Below, piece by piece: positions 14,863 to 20,532 of a stretch of DNA of 20,532 bases. This DNA is from Oscillospiraceae bacterium (GTDB lineage Bacteria > Bacillota_A > Clostridia > Oscillospirales > Oscillospiraceae). The first letter of the stretch is position 1, and each line of letters starts with the position of its first letter. The translations under genes were made by a program, and so were the position numbers. A model generated the notes under the pieces. That model was not told where the DNA came from. It did no database searches and saw only the letters and a program-made list of their open reading frames with translations. The stretch is from NCBI GenBank assembly GCA_017516785.1, contig JAFXAV010000076.1, positions 1-20,532 of the forward strand. The letters run 5' to 3'.

Positions 14863-15627
14863 TTACGATATCCGGCAGGCAAGTTCAAACGCCAACAGCG
14901 CAATCTTTTCTTTATCATCCAGTCGGGCCCTGCCGGACAGGGATCTGGGATCCCAATTGGAATGATCCAGGTTATCTCCTGCATAGAGGAATTGGAAAAA
15001 CTCCACGCCACGGAAATTGCACATAGCCTGCATGGCAGCGCACTCCATCTCTACGCAAATTGCTCCCATCTTCTTTCTGGCTTCCACCTTCGCTCTGGTC
15101 TCCCGGTAGAAAGCGTCCGTGGTCCAGGTTGTGCCTTTTACATGGGGGTATCCGAATTCATCCAGTACCGATGTAAACTCGTCCACATACTTCGAGTTCA
15201 CTTCAATGTAGTCAGCGGCGGGAGCATAATGGTAACTGGTGCCCTCATCCCGGATAGCTTTCGTGGGGATGATAATGCCACAGTCTTGGATATTTTTATC
15301 CAGAACACCGCAGTTTCCCAGCAGGATGATCCGCTTTGCTCCCATGGGAATCACATCCTCAAAACAGCCAACGCAGGCAGGTGCGCCCAATCTGGCTTTA
15401 TAAAACGCAAAGCGCTTTTCCTTGTATGTAACCTCATAGACAGGCCAAATACCGTCCACATCATGGGTTTCCGCAATCACCTTTCCACCCAGGAAGTTCA
15501 GAATCGTCTCAAACAGCTGATGGGAGAAAATCGAAACGACTGTCTCGGGAAAATCAGGAATTTTGTGGAACATAATATCAGGGTCAATGACTGCGTTTCT
15601 CGCAGGGTCAAATTCCGTTAACAGCAT
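14863..15627 (-). CDS. Nucleoside phosphorylase (PNP/UDP phosphorylase family)
   Basis: A 254-residue protein. 'RIILLGNCGVLDKNIQDCGIIIPTKAIRDEGTSYHY' is the family core, with the base and phosphate region, and 'GAICVEMECAAMQAMC' carries the ribose-binding Met-Glu of the hexameric family. Such enzymes split a nucleoside with phosphate into base and ribose-1-phosphate. The exact base (uridine or purine) cannot be read off. AGAGGT precedes the ATG, and the gene starts four bases after the stop of the kinase gene. A nucleoside enzyme in an operon of acetyltransferases suggests salvage or modification of a nucleoside-like small molecule, which is inference. Confidence 0.85.
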   Translation of the reverse strand: MLLTEFDPARNAVIDPDIMFHKIPDFPETVVSIFSHQLFETILNFLGGKVIAETHDVDGIWPVYEVTYKEKRFAFYKARLGAPACVGCFEDVIPMGAKRIILLGNCGVLDKNIQDCGIIIPTKAIRDEGTSYHYAPAADYIEVNSKYVDEFTSVLDEFGYPHVKGTTWTTDAFYRETRAKVEARKKMGAICVEMECAAMQAMCNFRGVEFFQFLYAGDNLDHSNWDPRSLSGRARLDDKEKIALLAFELACRIS

Positions 15628-15630
15628 AAC

Positions 15631-16065
15631 TCATACCTCTGCTATAATTTTCTCAACCACGGTACCTAAGTCTGTTTCTCCCGAAACCACATGGATATCA
15701 TGAAGCTGAGCATCGAAGCAACCGTGCTTCTTTTCCAGCATGGCTGCTACGGGCGCAGGTAGATTGCCATGCATCCGCTGGGCGAACCGGGTCTTTATCA
15801 GCTCCAGATCCGCAGTCACAAGAATCCGCAATGCTCCCTCCGGGAGCAGAGAAAGATGCTCCTTCTCAGAAATCACATAGATAATATTCTCGCCATTGAC
15901 TGCGGCAGTCAGTTTCTTCTGGAACATCACCTTAGCAATGTTCTCGTTTTTGGCAAGGCGCAGATAATCTTTGCCGGTAAATACTTCACAAGGAAAGCTG
16001 GCAGAAATCTTCTCAGCAAGCGTGCTCTTGCCGGTGCAGCTTTCACCAAATATTCCGATAACCAT
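15631..16065 (-). CDS. Small P-loop kinase-like ATPase
   Basis: A 144-residue protein with Walker A 'GIFGESCTGKSTLAEKI' at the very N-terminus and a possible lid segment 'LELIKTRFAQRMHGNLP'. The size and layout fit the nucleoside/nucleotide kinase-like AAA_33 or cytidylate-kinase-like group. The substrate is unknown. 'AAAGGA' lies five bases before the ATG. It is followed directly by the nucleoside phosphorylase gene, an arrangement that hints at a nucleoside-type substrate. Confidence 0.75.
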   Translation of the reverse strand: MVIGIFGESCTGKSTLAEKISASFPCEVFTGKDYLRLAKNENIAKVMFQKKLTAAVNGENIIYVISEKEHLSLLPEGALRILVTADLELIKTRFAQRMHGNLPAPVAAMLEKKHGCFDAQLHDIHVVSGETDLGTVVEKIIAEV

Positions 16066-16116
16066 AATAATCCTTTCCTACATTGCACAATGGAACTACT
16101 GCTGTCCATCTGTGCC

Positions 16117-16596
16117 TCATCTTTTATCTGTCACGAAATGCCTTACAGTATCCGTTGGATTCTTCAACTCCGTTCTGAAGAATGTCGGATACATTATGAT
16201 ATTCTCATCGAGAGAGACCCATCTGAGGAATTCTTTGCAGTTATCTTCCGTAAAGCTGTCACTAATCGGTTCGAAGTCATTCGGGACTTTCATATAAAAG
16301 AAGAAAGATATCTCGTAAATCTGCTTACCAAGATTCGTAGGCGCATCTCCATAGAAATAGTTCTCATGGACGAAACCAAGGCGGTCAACATCCATCTTTA
16401 CACCGGTTTCCTCGTACACCTCTCTGACAACCGCTTCTTCCGCCGTTTCACCAAACATAATTCTGCCACCGACAGAATAGAGATAGTTCGATCTTCCATT
16501 GCCAACCATCAGGATTTTGCCATTTTTCATGATAATCGCACCGACGCGAATATTCAAAATGCCGTCATCACAGGTCACACACATATCTTGTTTCAT
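16117..16596 (-). CDS. Nudix hydrolase
   Basis: A 159-residue protein with a full Nudix box (GRIMFGE, seven residues, REVYEETGV). An N-terminal 'VGAIIMKNGKILMVGN' strand precedes it. The catalytic glutamates are all present, so it should be an active pyrophosphohydrolase. The substrate is unknown, and it is not closely similar to the NudF-type gene at 2216. GAGG lies ten bases before the ATG. It follows the frameshifted GNAT gene by 16 bases and precedes the kinase gene by 51 bases. Confidence 0.87.
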   Translation of the reverse strand: MKQDMCVTCDDGILNIRVGAIIMKNGKILMVGNGRSNYLYSVGGRIMFGETAEEAVVREVYEETGVKMDVDRLGFVHENYFYGDAPTNLGKQIYEISFFFYMKVPNDFEPISDSFTEDNCKEFLRWVSLDENIIMYPTFFRTELKNPTDTVRHFVTDKR

Positions 16597-16612
16597 TTTC
16601 TTGCCTCACAAA

Positions 16613-17013
16613 TCACAGTTTCATAAATCCACAGCAGCCGATCTCTGACATTTCACGGAAGCCCATAGACTGGAAAAAGCTATGGTTTTCGGTGTGTTGT
16701 CCGTTGCCAGTTCGATCTGGCTAACATGGCTGTATCTATCCAGAATTGCTTGCAGGAGTGCCGAACCGATGCCTTTTCGCTGATGCTCCGGGAACACCAA
16801 AATGTCCTGAACAAACACGATGGTATGCCCATCACCCACGACACGAATGATACCCAGAAGCTGATCGTCCTCGTAAGCTGCAAGGGTCAGCATGGCGTTT
16901 TCAAATCCTTTTCTCAGCACCTCCGGGTGGTCGGTATAGGCAGTCCAGCCAACGCTTGCATACAGGGGCAGGATCTCTTGTGCATTGTATGTTCTGTATT
17001 CTCTGATTTCCAT
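16613..17013 (-). pseudogene. GNAT-family N-acetyltransferase with a C-terminal frameshift
   Basis: The reading frame opened at 17013 gives a normal GNAT body ('ILVFPEHQRKGIGSALLQAILD', acetyl-CoA loop Q-R-K-G-I-G) but ends at 16621 with an atypical tail (SSLWASVKCQRSAAVDL). If one base is added to the run of five A residues at 16674-16678 (T on the coding strand), the frame reads 'FFQSMGFREMSEIGCCGFMKL' and stops at 16613. That tail contains the conserved F-F-x-S-M-G-F element of GNATs. The gene is therefore either broken by a one-base deletion or affected by a homopolymer sequencing error. It starts six bases after the fusion gene's stop, with AAAGGG upstream. Confidence 0.8.
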
Positions 17014-17018
17014 ATACT

Positions 17019-18137
17019 TTAACCCTTTGGAAAGTTAGTTTTTCTTACAACTGCATACATTAGGCTGTTGAAATTAGGAAGTGAGCTGGTAATCCCTTTC
17101 TCGATAATGCTCAAGTCATTGCGTGCCAACTCGTTTTCAAATGTGCTGAAGGAAACCATCCTACACGATGTTCCGGCTACCATCATTTTTCCCGATTCGT
17201 GATTTCTTTCCTGGAGAGTAAAAGCCTCAGAAATATCACTTTGGGTTTCAAACTCTCCATCGCCCATCGTACAGATCAATGCAATTCCATCTAGGCTTAA
17301 ATGCTTATGGATAAATTGATAGAATCCATTCCTGTCCTCGTCAAGCACAAGCATATGGATAACTGCAATTCCTAAAATGAAATCAAACCTAGAATCCAAA
17401 TCATCAGATAGACAGTCCAAAACGCTGAAATTGCTTTCATATCGGGGCATTCGCTTTTTGCAGTAAGCAATGGCTTCGCTTGAAATATCCGTCGCCATTA
17501 GCCGGTACCCGTTTTCCAACACTGCTCTGGAATCTCTACCTTCACCGCAGCCAATCTCTAATAGCTGCTGATCACGACTGATACTATATTTTTCAATCAC
17601 TTCCATTACAATTGGTGTGCTGACATCGCTTGACCAACTGACACCGTGTGCATGAGCGGTTTTGTAGCGCTCATTATAAGCGGCGTAATACTTTCTGCTG
17701 TTATTGTAGTTTTTCATGATGTACCGGCTGTCCTTTACTGTTTCAACAACCGCAAATCCCAATCTATTATACAGTGAAACCGCTCTTTGATTTTTTATGA
17801 ATACATAGAGCATCACCGGCTCATCAACTTCTGAACAGCACTTTCGGATTACACTTGAGCCGATGCCTTGGTTTTGAAAATCTGGGAATATGTACAAGTC
17901 ATCTATTTCGTATTCTCCATCCTCGTTTTTGTAGAAATGATAGTAGCCAGCCTTCTTTCCATCTACAAAGACTGTCGTGTATTCATTAATGTAATTTGCT
18001 ATCTTTTTGCGAACCCAGCTAAGCACCCTATCCAAATCAATACGGTCGATGTTTTCGTAATCATGGATCAGTTGCTTGCATAGTTGATAGACCCGCTCTA
18101 CATCCTCAATTTTCGCTGAATCGTAAGTTATATTCAT
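17019..18137 (-). CDS. GNAT acetyltransferase fused to a SAM-dependent methyltransferase
   Basis: A 372-residue two-domain protein. Residues 1-145 are a GNAT domain: acetyl-CoA loop Q88-N-Q-G-I-G93 and 'NQRAVSLYNRLGF' at about 116-128. Residues 150-372 are a class I methyltransferase: motif I 'LLEIGCGEG' (192-200), acidic loop 'MATDIS', and 'FDFILGIAVIHML' for the post-motif strand. No lysine-rich rRNA-binding part is evident; the methyltransferase resembles the small-molecule (methyltransf_11/25) type. It is the first gene of the seven-gene operon, placed right after a leader peptide and terminator, so it is the gene most directly controlled by attenuation. GGGAGG lies before the ATG. Role in resistance by double modification of a drug is my hypothesis. 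Confidence 0.85.
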   Translation of the reverse strand: MNITYDSAKIEDVERVYQLCKQLIHDYENIDRIDLDRVLSWVRKKIANYINEYTTVFVDGKKAGYYHFYKNEDGEYEIDDLYIFPDFQNQGIGSSVIRKCCSEVDEPVMLYVFIKNQRAVSLYNRLGFAVVETVKDSRYIMKNYNNSRKYYAAYNERYKTAHAHGVSWSSDVSTPIVMEVIEKYSISRDQQLLEIGCGEGRDSRAVLENGYRLMATDISSEAIAYCKKRMPRYESNFSVLDCLSDDLDSRFDFILGIAVIHMLVLDEDRNGFYQFIHKHLSLDGIALICTMGDGEFETQSDISEAFTLQERNHESGKMMVAGTSCRMVSFSTFENELARNDLSIIEKGITSSLPNFNSLMYAVVRKTNFPKG

Positions 18138-18149
18138 ACTGTCCTCCCT

Positions 18150-18186
18150 CAAAAGCAAAAATGGCGCAAGCCGAAGCTTGCGCCAT
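18150..18186 (-). terminator. Attenuator terminator in the leader of the accessory operon
   Basis: On the minus strand, an 11-base-pair perfect stem (18186-18176 with 18171-18161), UUCG-type loop, then TTTTTGCTTTT. It lies between the leader peptide stop and the first enzyme gene, so transcription must pass it to express the operon. The 5' arm (18184-18177) can also pair, 7 of 8 bases, with leader codons 16-18 at 18234-18227. Confidence 0.85.
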
Positions 18187-18207
18187 GCAACACACCTATC
18201 CCAAGTT

Positions 18208-18279
18208 TTACCGGGCAAAAGTATAAGGAGCAAGTCTTCCGCTATTGAGATTGAAGTTAGAATAATTCAGGTACAGCAT
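18208..18279 (-). CDS. Leader peptide, 23 residues
   Basis: A short frame with ATG at 18279 and TAA at 18210-18208. AAAGGAG lies eight bases before the start, and a strong promoter ends 34 bases upstream. It begins MLYLNYSNFN and ends LAPYTFAR. No fold or enzyme function is expected. The codons CTT GCT CC (16-18) are complementary to the 5' arm of the downstream terminator, so translation of this peptide decides which hairpin forms. An early ribosome stall would leave these codons free to pair and let transcription continue; normal translation would mask them and allow termination. The trigger is unknown, but ribosome-targeting drugs are the usual ones for such leaders. Confidence 0.75.
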   Translation of the reverse strand: MLYLNYSNFNLNSGRLAPYTFAR

Positions 18280-18313
18280 GAAGTTCACTCCTTTCTTTCA
18301 AATTTATGGGATA

Positions 18314-18342
18314 AGCATAGCACTTAAGGTAATGTTTGTCAA
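18314..18342 (-). promoter_or_regulatory. Promoter of the leader peptide and accessory operon
   Basis: Minus-strand TTGACA (18342-18337), 17 bases, TATGCT (18319-18314). Consensus -35, so initiation should be strong and control is expected downstream at the attenuator. Confidence 0.8.
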
Positions 18343-18354
18343 TTACCGGGTTTC

Positions 18355-18801
18355 TCACAGTTTCTTGAAAAGTCTTGCGCTCCAGAAATCCATTCCCAGC
18401 TCGTCAATGTAGAAATGCAGGATGCTCTTGTAGTTCTTCGTTGCGGTGCTGAGCATGATAAATTCGATACCTGCAGCTTTTACAGCCTGCTCCGCATAGT
18501 AGAACAGCGCTCTGCCGATACTCTCGCTTCGGTGATTGGGAACCACATAGAGTTCCTCGATTTCAAAATAAGGGGTTCCGTCCGTCATGATAGAACTGGG
18601 TCGCTCCGACTTTTCCTCATGCCCGAACAGGTAACCCAGAATCTCGCCGTCCTGCTCCGCCAGAAAGATTCGATTTCCCTCGATGTCGCTGCGGTCATTC
18701 TTGCGGTAGCCATAGGTGATGTTTTCCGCTTCCCAGTCCCCAGACATGGCAATCAGCTTTTCCAGCAGTTCGTCATTCAGTTTTGCTTCGTAGACGATCA
18801 C
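18355..18801 (-). CDS. GNAT-family N-acetyltransferase with its own promoter
   Basis: About 148 residues from a GTG at 18801, chosen because GAGGTG lies just upstream and the -10 at 18830-18835 rules out the earlier in-frame ATGs. The body has 'FEIEELYVVPNHRSESIGRALFYYAEQAVKAAG', with R-S-E-S-I-G in the acetyl-CoA loop position, where the second loop glycine is replaced by Ser. The C-terminal 'FYIDELGMDFWSARLFKKL' is the usual end of the fold. The substrate is unknown. It lies upstream of the attenuated operon in the same direction, and no terminator separates them, so read-through into the leader is possible. Confidence 0.8.
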   Translation of the reverse strand: MIVYEAKLNDELLEKLIAMSGDWEAENITYGYRKNDRSDIEGNRIFLAEQDGEILGYLFGHEEKSERPSSIMTDGTPYFEIEELYVVPNHRSESIGRALFYYAEQAVKAAGIEFIMLSTATKNYKSILHFYIDELGMDFWSARLFKKL

Positions 18802-18829
18802 GTTCCACACCTCACTCTTACTTTTCACC

Positions 18830-18859
18830 ATTATATCACGCTGCATCGTCCATTGTAAA
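18830..18859 (-). promoter_or_regulatory. Promoter of the GNAT gene at 18355
   Basis: Minus-strand TTTACA (18859-18854), 18 bases, perfect TATAAT (18835-18830). It is back to back with the plus-strand promoter at 18861. Confidence 0.65.
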
Positions 18860-18860
18860 C

Positions 18861-18889
18861 TTGCCAACCACATCTTTTTACGATATACT
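18861..18889 (+). promoter_or_regulatory. Promoter of the exonuclease-like gene
   Basis: TTGCCA (18861-18866), 17 bases, TATACT (18884-18889). Its -35 nearly touches the -35 of the divergent GNAT promoter. Confidence 0.65.
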
Positions 18890-18890
18890 T

Positions 18891-18905
18891 GTTACGATTA
18901 GTAAC
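18891..18905. promoter_or_regulatory. Palindrome at the start of the exonuclease transcript, possible operator
   Basis: GTTAC-GATTA-GTAAC, a perfect five-base inverted repeat with a five-base centre, immediately after the -10. Placement at the expected transcription start suggests a repressor site; no regulator gene is visible in the window. Confidence 0.4.
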
Positions 18906-18925
18906 GCCACCAAGGGGAGAAACAC

Positions 18926-19477
18926 ATGGGCAAATTCGCTGTCATCGACACAGAAACCAACTGGGCAGACCAAGTCATGTCCATCGGCACCGTGATTGCC
19001 GATTCGGACACCTTTGAAGCTGTTGAAGCCAAATATCACATCCTGCCCATTGAGTATGAGATCGGCGGTATGTACTATGACACTCTGTTCTTGGAAACAC
19101 CAGTAAAGCCTATCCTCTGTACACGAGCCGAGGCTATTGCTGATCTGCGCGCTTGGTTCCAGCAACACGATGTCCATTCCATCTTCGCATACAACGCCTG
19201 CTTTGACCGCAATCATCTGCCTGAGTTTCGAGATTATGACTGGTACGATATCATGCGCCTTGCTGCCTATCGCCAGCACAATCCCAAGATTCCTGCTAAC
19301 GCCGACTGTTGCTCCACTGGCCGTCTGAAACGAGGCTACGGAGTAGAACCCATGCTTCGCCTGCTCTCCGGGGACCGTACTTATCACGAAAGCCATAATG
19401 CTTTTTTCGATGCGTTGGACGAGCTGGAAATTATACGTCTATTAGATCACCATTTGAAGGACTATATCCGGTTATAA
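18926..19477 (+). CDS. DnaQ-like 3'-5' exonuclease domain protein
   Basis: A 183-residue protein. Exo I is 'VIDTET' (Asp8, Glu10), Exo II 'YNACFDRNHL' (Asn and Asp), Exo III 'HESHNAFFDALDELEIIRLL' (His and Asp), giving a complete DEDDh set. Such domains remove nucleotides from DNA or RNA 3' ends with two metal ions. There is no polymerase, helicase or BRCT part, so it is a stand-alone nuclease of unknown substrate; phage, mobile-element and small-RNA-degrading members all exist. AAGGGGAGA lies before the ATG. It is transcribed away from the GNAT genes and toward the integrase. Confidence 0.85.
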   Translation: MGKFAVIDTETNWADQVMSIGTVIADSDTFEAVEAKYHILPIEYEIGGMYYDTLFLETPVKPILCTRAEAIADLRAWFQQHDVHSIFAYNACFDRNHLPEFRDYDWYDIMRLAAYRQHNPKIPANADCCSTGRLKRGYGVEPMLRLLSGDRTYHESHNAFFDALDELEIIRLLDHHLKDYIRL

Positions 19478-19483
19478 TTGCTA

Positions 19484-19515
19484 ACCCGGCATCGTGAGCG
19501 ATGCTGGGTCATTCG
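19484..19515 (+). terminator. Terminator between the exonuclease and integrase genes
   Basis: An 11-base-pair stem with one G-T pair (19484-19494 with 19499-19509), loop TGAG, then a T-rich but interrupted tail. It lies between convergent genes and may serve both. Confidence 0.65.
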
Positions 19516-20532
19516 TTATTTCTTCGCTTTCAACTTTTCCTTCTCCACCGCAATCTCCTTCTTCATTTCCTCGATCATGACTGCCAGTTTTTCCTCGCAT
19601 TCCTCTTTGGTGGGGGCGTAGACATTTCTACGGATGCGCTTGCCGTCGGCGCCTTTGGGGGAGTATTTCCCCTCCCAGAGGTGGTCATTGATCTGGTAAA
19701 TACAGCCAGTTCCCCGCTTGCGGTGCTTCGGCTGGTAGGGCTGGAAGTTCCGCTGATCGGTGTGTTGCTTCTTCTCCTCCTGCGGCATGGGTGCATCGGT
19801 TTTGCCGATTTGGTGGTCGATTTTCACCGCCGCCTGCTTCTGCATGGTATCCGTAACGTGGGAGTAAATGTCCAGGGTGGTTGCCGAGGAAACGTGGCCA
19901 ATGATGGTGGACAGGGTCTTTACATCCATGCCGTGTTCCAGTGCCATGGTGGCGAAGGTGTGCCGCAGATCGTGAAACCGCACCTTTTTGCACCCCGCCC
20001 TCTCCAGGGTCTGCTGCATCCGCCGCCGTGCGTAGCTGGGTGTGATCGGCGCATCCTCCTTCACCGGGGACGGGAACATCCACCGGGAATTCAGCGTCTT
20101 TTTGTACTCCCCCAGCACTTTCAGGAGGCTGGGCGGCAGGATGATGGAGCGGATGGAGGACTTGGTTTTCGGCTCTGTGAGAACCAGTTCCTTCTCGATA
20201 AAGGTGGCTGATTTGGTGATCCGCAGCTCCCCGGTGGTGAAGTTCAGATCCGTCCATTGCAGGGCCAGAATCTCCCCCAGCCGCAGCCCCGTTCCTAGCT
20301 CCAGCAGAAACAATTCGTAGTATCCATCCTGCTTCGCCTGGATCAGAAACCGCTGCATTCCCTCCTGGGTCAGGATCTGCATTTCGCCGCTTTTCTTCGG
20401 CAGCAGCTTGCATCCGGCGGCGGGATTGAACCGGATCAGCCCCTCCTGCACTGCCCGTTTCAGGGCGGCACTGCAGCTTGCGTGGCAGACCCGAACCATC
20501 CGGTCGGACAGTCCGGGGCCGTGCTGTTCTAC
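19516..20532 (-). CDS. Tyrosine integrase with C-terminal arm-binding-like domain, N-terminus beyond the window
   Basis: At least 338 residues; the frame stays open to the right edge, so the N-terminus is missing. Counting from the Met at 20499, the catalytic set is Arg73 (GTGLRLGE), Lys in 'EPKTKSS', His176 and Arg179 (HDLRH), His202 (GHVSS) and Tyr212 (DIYSHV), so the recombinase core is complete. After a linker, residues about 260-310 ('GTGCIYQINDHLWEGKYSP', 'RRNVYAPTKEECEEKLAVMI') resemble the AP2-like arm-binding domain normally found at the N-terminus of these integrases; the tail is Lys/Glu-rich helix. It inserts or excises an element at a specific site. Its own attachment site cannot be assigned from this window. 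Confidence 0.92.
   Translation of the reverse strand, partial: VEQHGPGLSDRMVRVCHASCSAALKRAVQEGLIRFNPAAGCKLLPKKSGEMQILTQEGMQRFLIQAKQDGYYELFLLELGTGLRLGEILALQWTDLNFTTGELRITKSATFIEKELVLTEPKTKSSIRSIILPPSLLKVLGEYKKTLNSRWMFPSPVKEDAPITPSYARRRMQQTLERAGCKKVRFHDLRHTFATMALEHGMDVKTLSTIIGHVSSATTLDIYSHVTDTMQKQAAVKIDHQIGKTDAPMPQEEKKQHTDQRNFQPYQPKHRKRGTGCIYQINDHLWEGKYSPKGADGKRIRRNVYAPTKEECEEKLAVMIEEMKKEIAVEKEKLKAKK

Noticed and set aside
15769..16626. Plus-strand frame of 285 codons opposite the kinase and Nudix genes
   Set aside because: No ribosome site, no recognisable motif, and it spans several well-supported genes on the other strand.
18150..18186. Hairpin read as an ordinary terminator of the upstream GNAT gene
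   Set aside because: A promoter, leader peptide and ribosome site lie between that GNAT and the hairpin, and the hairpin sits directly ahead of the next gene; attenuation explains it better.
13053..20532. Claim that tRNA-Pro to the integrase is one intact integrative element
   Set aside because: Only one end could be in view, no conjugation or replication genes are present, and the direct repeats enclose only 148 bases. The link is possible but unproven.
1..20532. CRISPR array or insertion sequence with terminal inverted repeats
   Set aside because: No regularly spaced repeat series and no transposase gene or terminal inverted repeats were seen.

Overview
The window reads as chromosomal DNA of a spore-forming, Gram-positive anaerobe of the class Clostridia. 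A gut Oscillospiraceae-type relative is my inference, not something the sequence proves. The evidence is a GerA-family germination gene, strong AGGAGG-type ribosome binding sites, TTGACA-17-TATAAT promoters, an oxygen-sensitive iron-sulfur serine dehydratase, a short-type prolyl-tRNA synthetase and a typical Clostridia tyrosine integrase.

Bases 1-220 hold at least two, probably three, tandem minus-strand promoters of ribosomal-RNA type that fire out of the left edge. Bases 221-2124 (minus) hold a germination pair, gerA plus a short GerAC-like gene. Bases 2216-5330 (plus) are a housekeeping operon: a Nudix ADP-sugar hydrolase, the tRNA-modification GTPase MnmE and a cysteine desulfurase. Then come gdhA (plus, own promoter and terminator), a nucleotidyltransferase and a small P-loop kinase (minus), proS (minus), sdaA (plus), ychF (plus) and a TraX-like membrane protein (minus). 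Most units are closed by clear hairpin terminators.

At 13.05-13.32 kb there is a tRNA-Pro(TGG) locus that has been used for integration. The original promoter now drives only the 5' half of the tRNA. After a 148-base insert comes a complete tRNA-Pro, and the insert brings a new promoter of its own. Motifs containing TGACCACA lie on both sides and look like integrase arm sites. From here to the right edge the DNA looks accessory: base use is visibly more AT-rich and there are many small enzyme genes.

The accessory part is dominated by a tightly packed minus-strand operon of seven genes (18137 down to 13908): a GNAT-methyltransferase fusion, a frameshifted GNAT, a Nudix hydrolase, a P-loop kinase, a nucleoside phosphorylase and two more GNATs. 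The operon is preceded by a strong promoter, a 23-codon leader peptide and an intrinsic terminator. The 5' arm of that terminator can instead pair with leader codons 16-18. This is the layout of a translational attenuator that senses ribosome stalling, as found ahead of inducible antibiotic-resistance genes. My main proposal is that this is a stalling-inducible small-molecule modification operon. A further GNAT, a divergent DnaQ-like exonuclease and a tyrosine integrase with an extra C-terminal arm-binding-like domain (cut by the right edge) complete the window.
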